A stretch of 8,222 bases of DNA from an uncultured bacterium (GTDB taxonomy: Bacteria > Bacteroidota > Bacteroidia > Bacteroidales > Muribaculaceae). Below, piece by piece: positions 7,562-8,222 of the stretch. The first letter of the stretch is position 1. The number at the start of each line of letters is the position of its first letter. The DNA lies in the NCBI GenBank assembly GCA_946184715.1, contig CAMHGU010000097.1:1-8222 (forward strand), written 5' to 3'. Under the pieces are notes generated by a model. That model was not told where the DNA came from and searched no databases. It was given only the letters and a program-made list of their open reading frames with translations. The translations under genes and the position numbers were made by a program.

Positions 7562-8202
7562 CACGCTTGGCTTACATATCGCTCGCGCTACTCGCACTGC
7601 TGCTGATGGCTTGCAACAAAGCCGATGAGCCTGAGACGCTCACGCTCTCGCTCAGCGAAGCCACGGTAGAGGTGGGCAAGACAGTGGTCATCACCGCCAC
7701 AGCCTCCTCGCCCATCACTGTGCAAATCAACAATGAGATAGCCACTGCCAGCGTCGATGGCTACGTCGTCACCGTCACCGGAGTGGCCGAAGGCACCGCC
7801 GAGCTATGGATCACCGCCGGCCATCGCCACGCCACCTGCACCATCACCGTAGTGAAACACACACCCGGCGATGACGACCCCACGCCCTCGCCTATTCCCA
7901 TCGACGACAGCTCCGACATCAGCATCGTGGGCACGCGCTACGTGGCCGGAGCCGTAGGCATTGTCAATAGCCGCACCGTGATGAACTACACCGTGACGCA
8001 TCTCTTTGCCGACCTCGCCGACGGCAGCTCGGTGGCTCTGCGCTATGTGCCAATGAACGGACAGCTCAGCGAGGCCGTGCTCCTCTTCAACGGCATCGAG
8101 CAGCCCGCCACCGCCACGGTGGTGGCCACCGGCGAGCGCCTGATGCGCGTCAGCGCCGAGACCGCCGAGCAGCGCCTCATCTTCATCCTCCCCCGCGACT
8201 GA
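7558..8202 (+). CDS. Big2 (Ig-like) domain lipoprotein
   Basis: A 214-residue lipoprotein whose function I do not recognise. Residues 1-18 are a lipoprotein signal peptide ending in the lipobox LMAC, so Cys19 is the lipidated residue. The next residues, NKADE, put Lys at +3 and acids at +5 and +6, resembling the lipoprotein surface-export signal known from some Bacteroidetes. Residues 26-98 match a short bacterial Ig-like Big2 domain: a VEVGKTVVITA strand, the IATAS segment, a VTGVAEGTAELWITA core and TCTITVV. A Pro/Asp-rich linker (102-120) leads to an unassigned beta-rich region (121-214) ending in RLIFILPRD. The start is GTG at 7558, overlapping the TGA of the nuclease-like gene (GTGA). 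Immediately downstream codons encode the signal peptide, which supports it. Coupled expression suggests a partner or surface anchor for the preceding protein (inference). Twenty bases follow the stop; no terminator is visible. Confidence 0.85.
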   Translation: MTRLAYISLALLALLLMACNKADEPETLTLSLSEATVEVGKTVVITATASSPITVQINNEIATASVDGYVVTVTGVAEGTAELWITAGHRHATCTITVVKHTPGDDDPTPSPIPIDDSSDISIVGTRYVAGAVGIVNSRTVMNYTVTHLFADLADGSSVALRYVPMNGQLSEAVLLFNGIEQPATATVVATGERLMRVSAETAEQRLIFILPRD

Positions 8203-8222
8203 AACTTTCTACTGACTAAAAA

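Overview
The window looks like a chromosomal segment from a GC-rich member of the Bacteroidales. The Muribaculaceae are my best guess at family level, but that is an impression from protein style and not a demonstrated placement. The order-level call rests on a Bacteroidetes-type -7 promoter element (TAnnTTTG), mostly A-rich or absent Shine-Dalgarno sequences, an EndA/NucM-type secreted nuclease typical of Bacteroidetes, and a small lipoprotein with an Ig-like Big2 domain. I see no mobile element, CRISPR array, tRNA or rRNA.

Layout: two gene clusters diverge from a roughly 394-base intergenic region (4685-5078). The leftward cluster (minus strand, in order of transcription) is a YtcJ-type metal-dependent amidohydrolase (4684 to 3053), a CPA2-type cation:proton antiporter without an RCK domain (3012 to 1666), and a cytoplasmic type-B carboxylesterase (1601 to 12). 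Gaps of 40 and 64 bases and the shared direction fit one transcript, probably started from a -7 element at 4808-4815. The two hydrolases could act on the same class of amide or ester compound in the cytoplasm, but no substrate can be read from the sequence.

The rightward cluster (plus strand) is a two-HKD cardiolipin synthase (5079-6530), a secreted EndA/NucM-family nuclease-like protein (6527-7561) and a Big2-domain lipoprotein (7558-8202). Each junction is a stop/start overlap (ATGA, then GTGA), so the three are almost certainly co-transcribed and probably translationally coupled. The inner-membrane phospholipid enzyme is thus made together with two envelope proteins, each built as a domain, a Pro/Asp-rich linker and an unassigned C-terminal domain.

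The observation most worth following is that the nuclease-like protein keeps the family scaffold but seems to have lost both metal-ligand residues (Glu to His, Asn to Ser). It may be a catalytically altered or purely binding relative, coupled to a possibly surface-exposed lipoprotein. The remaining genes look ordinary.
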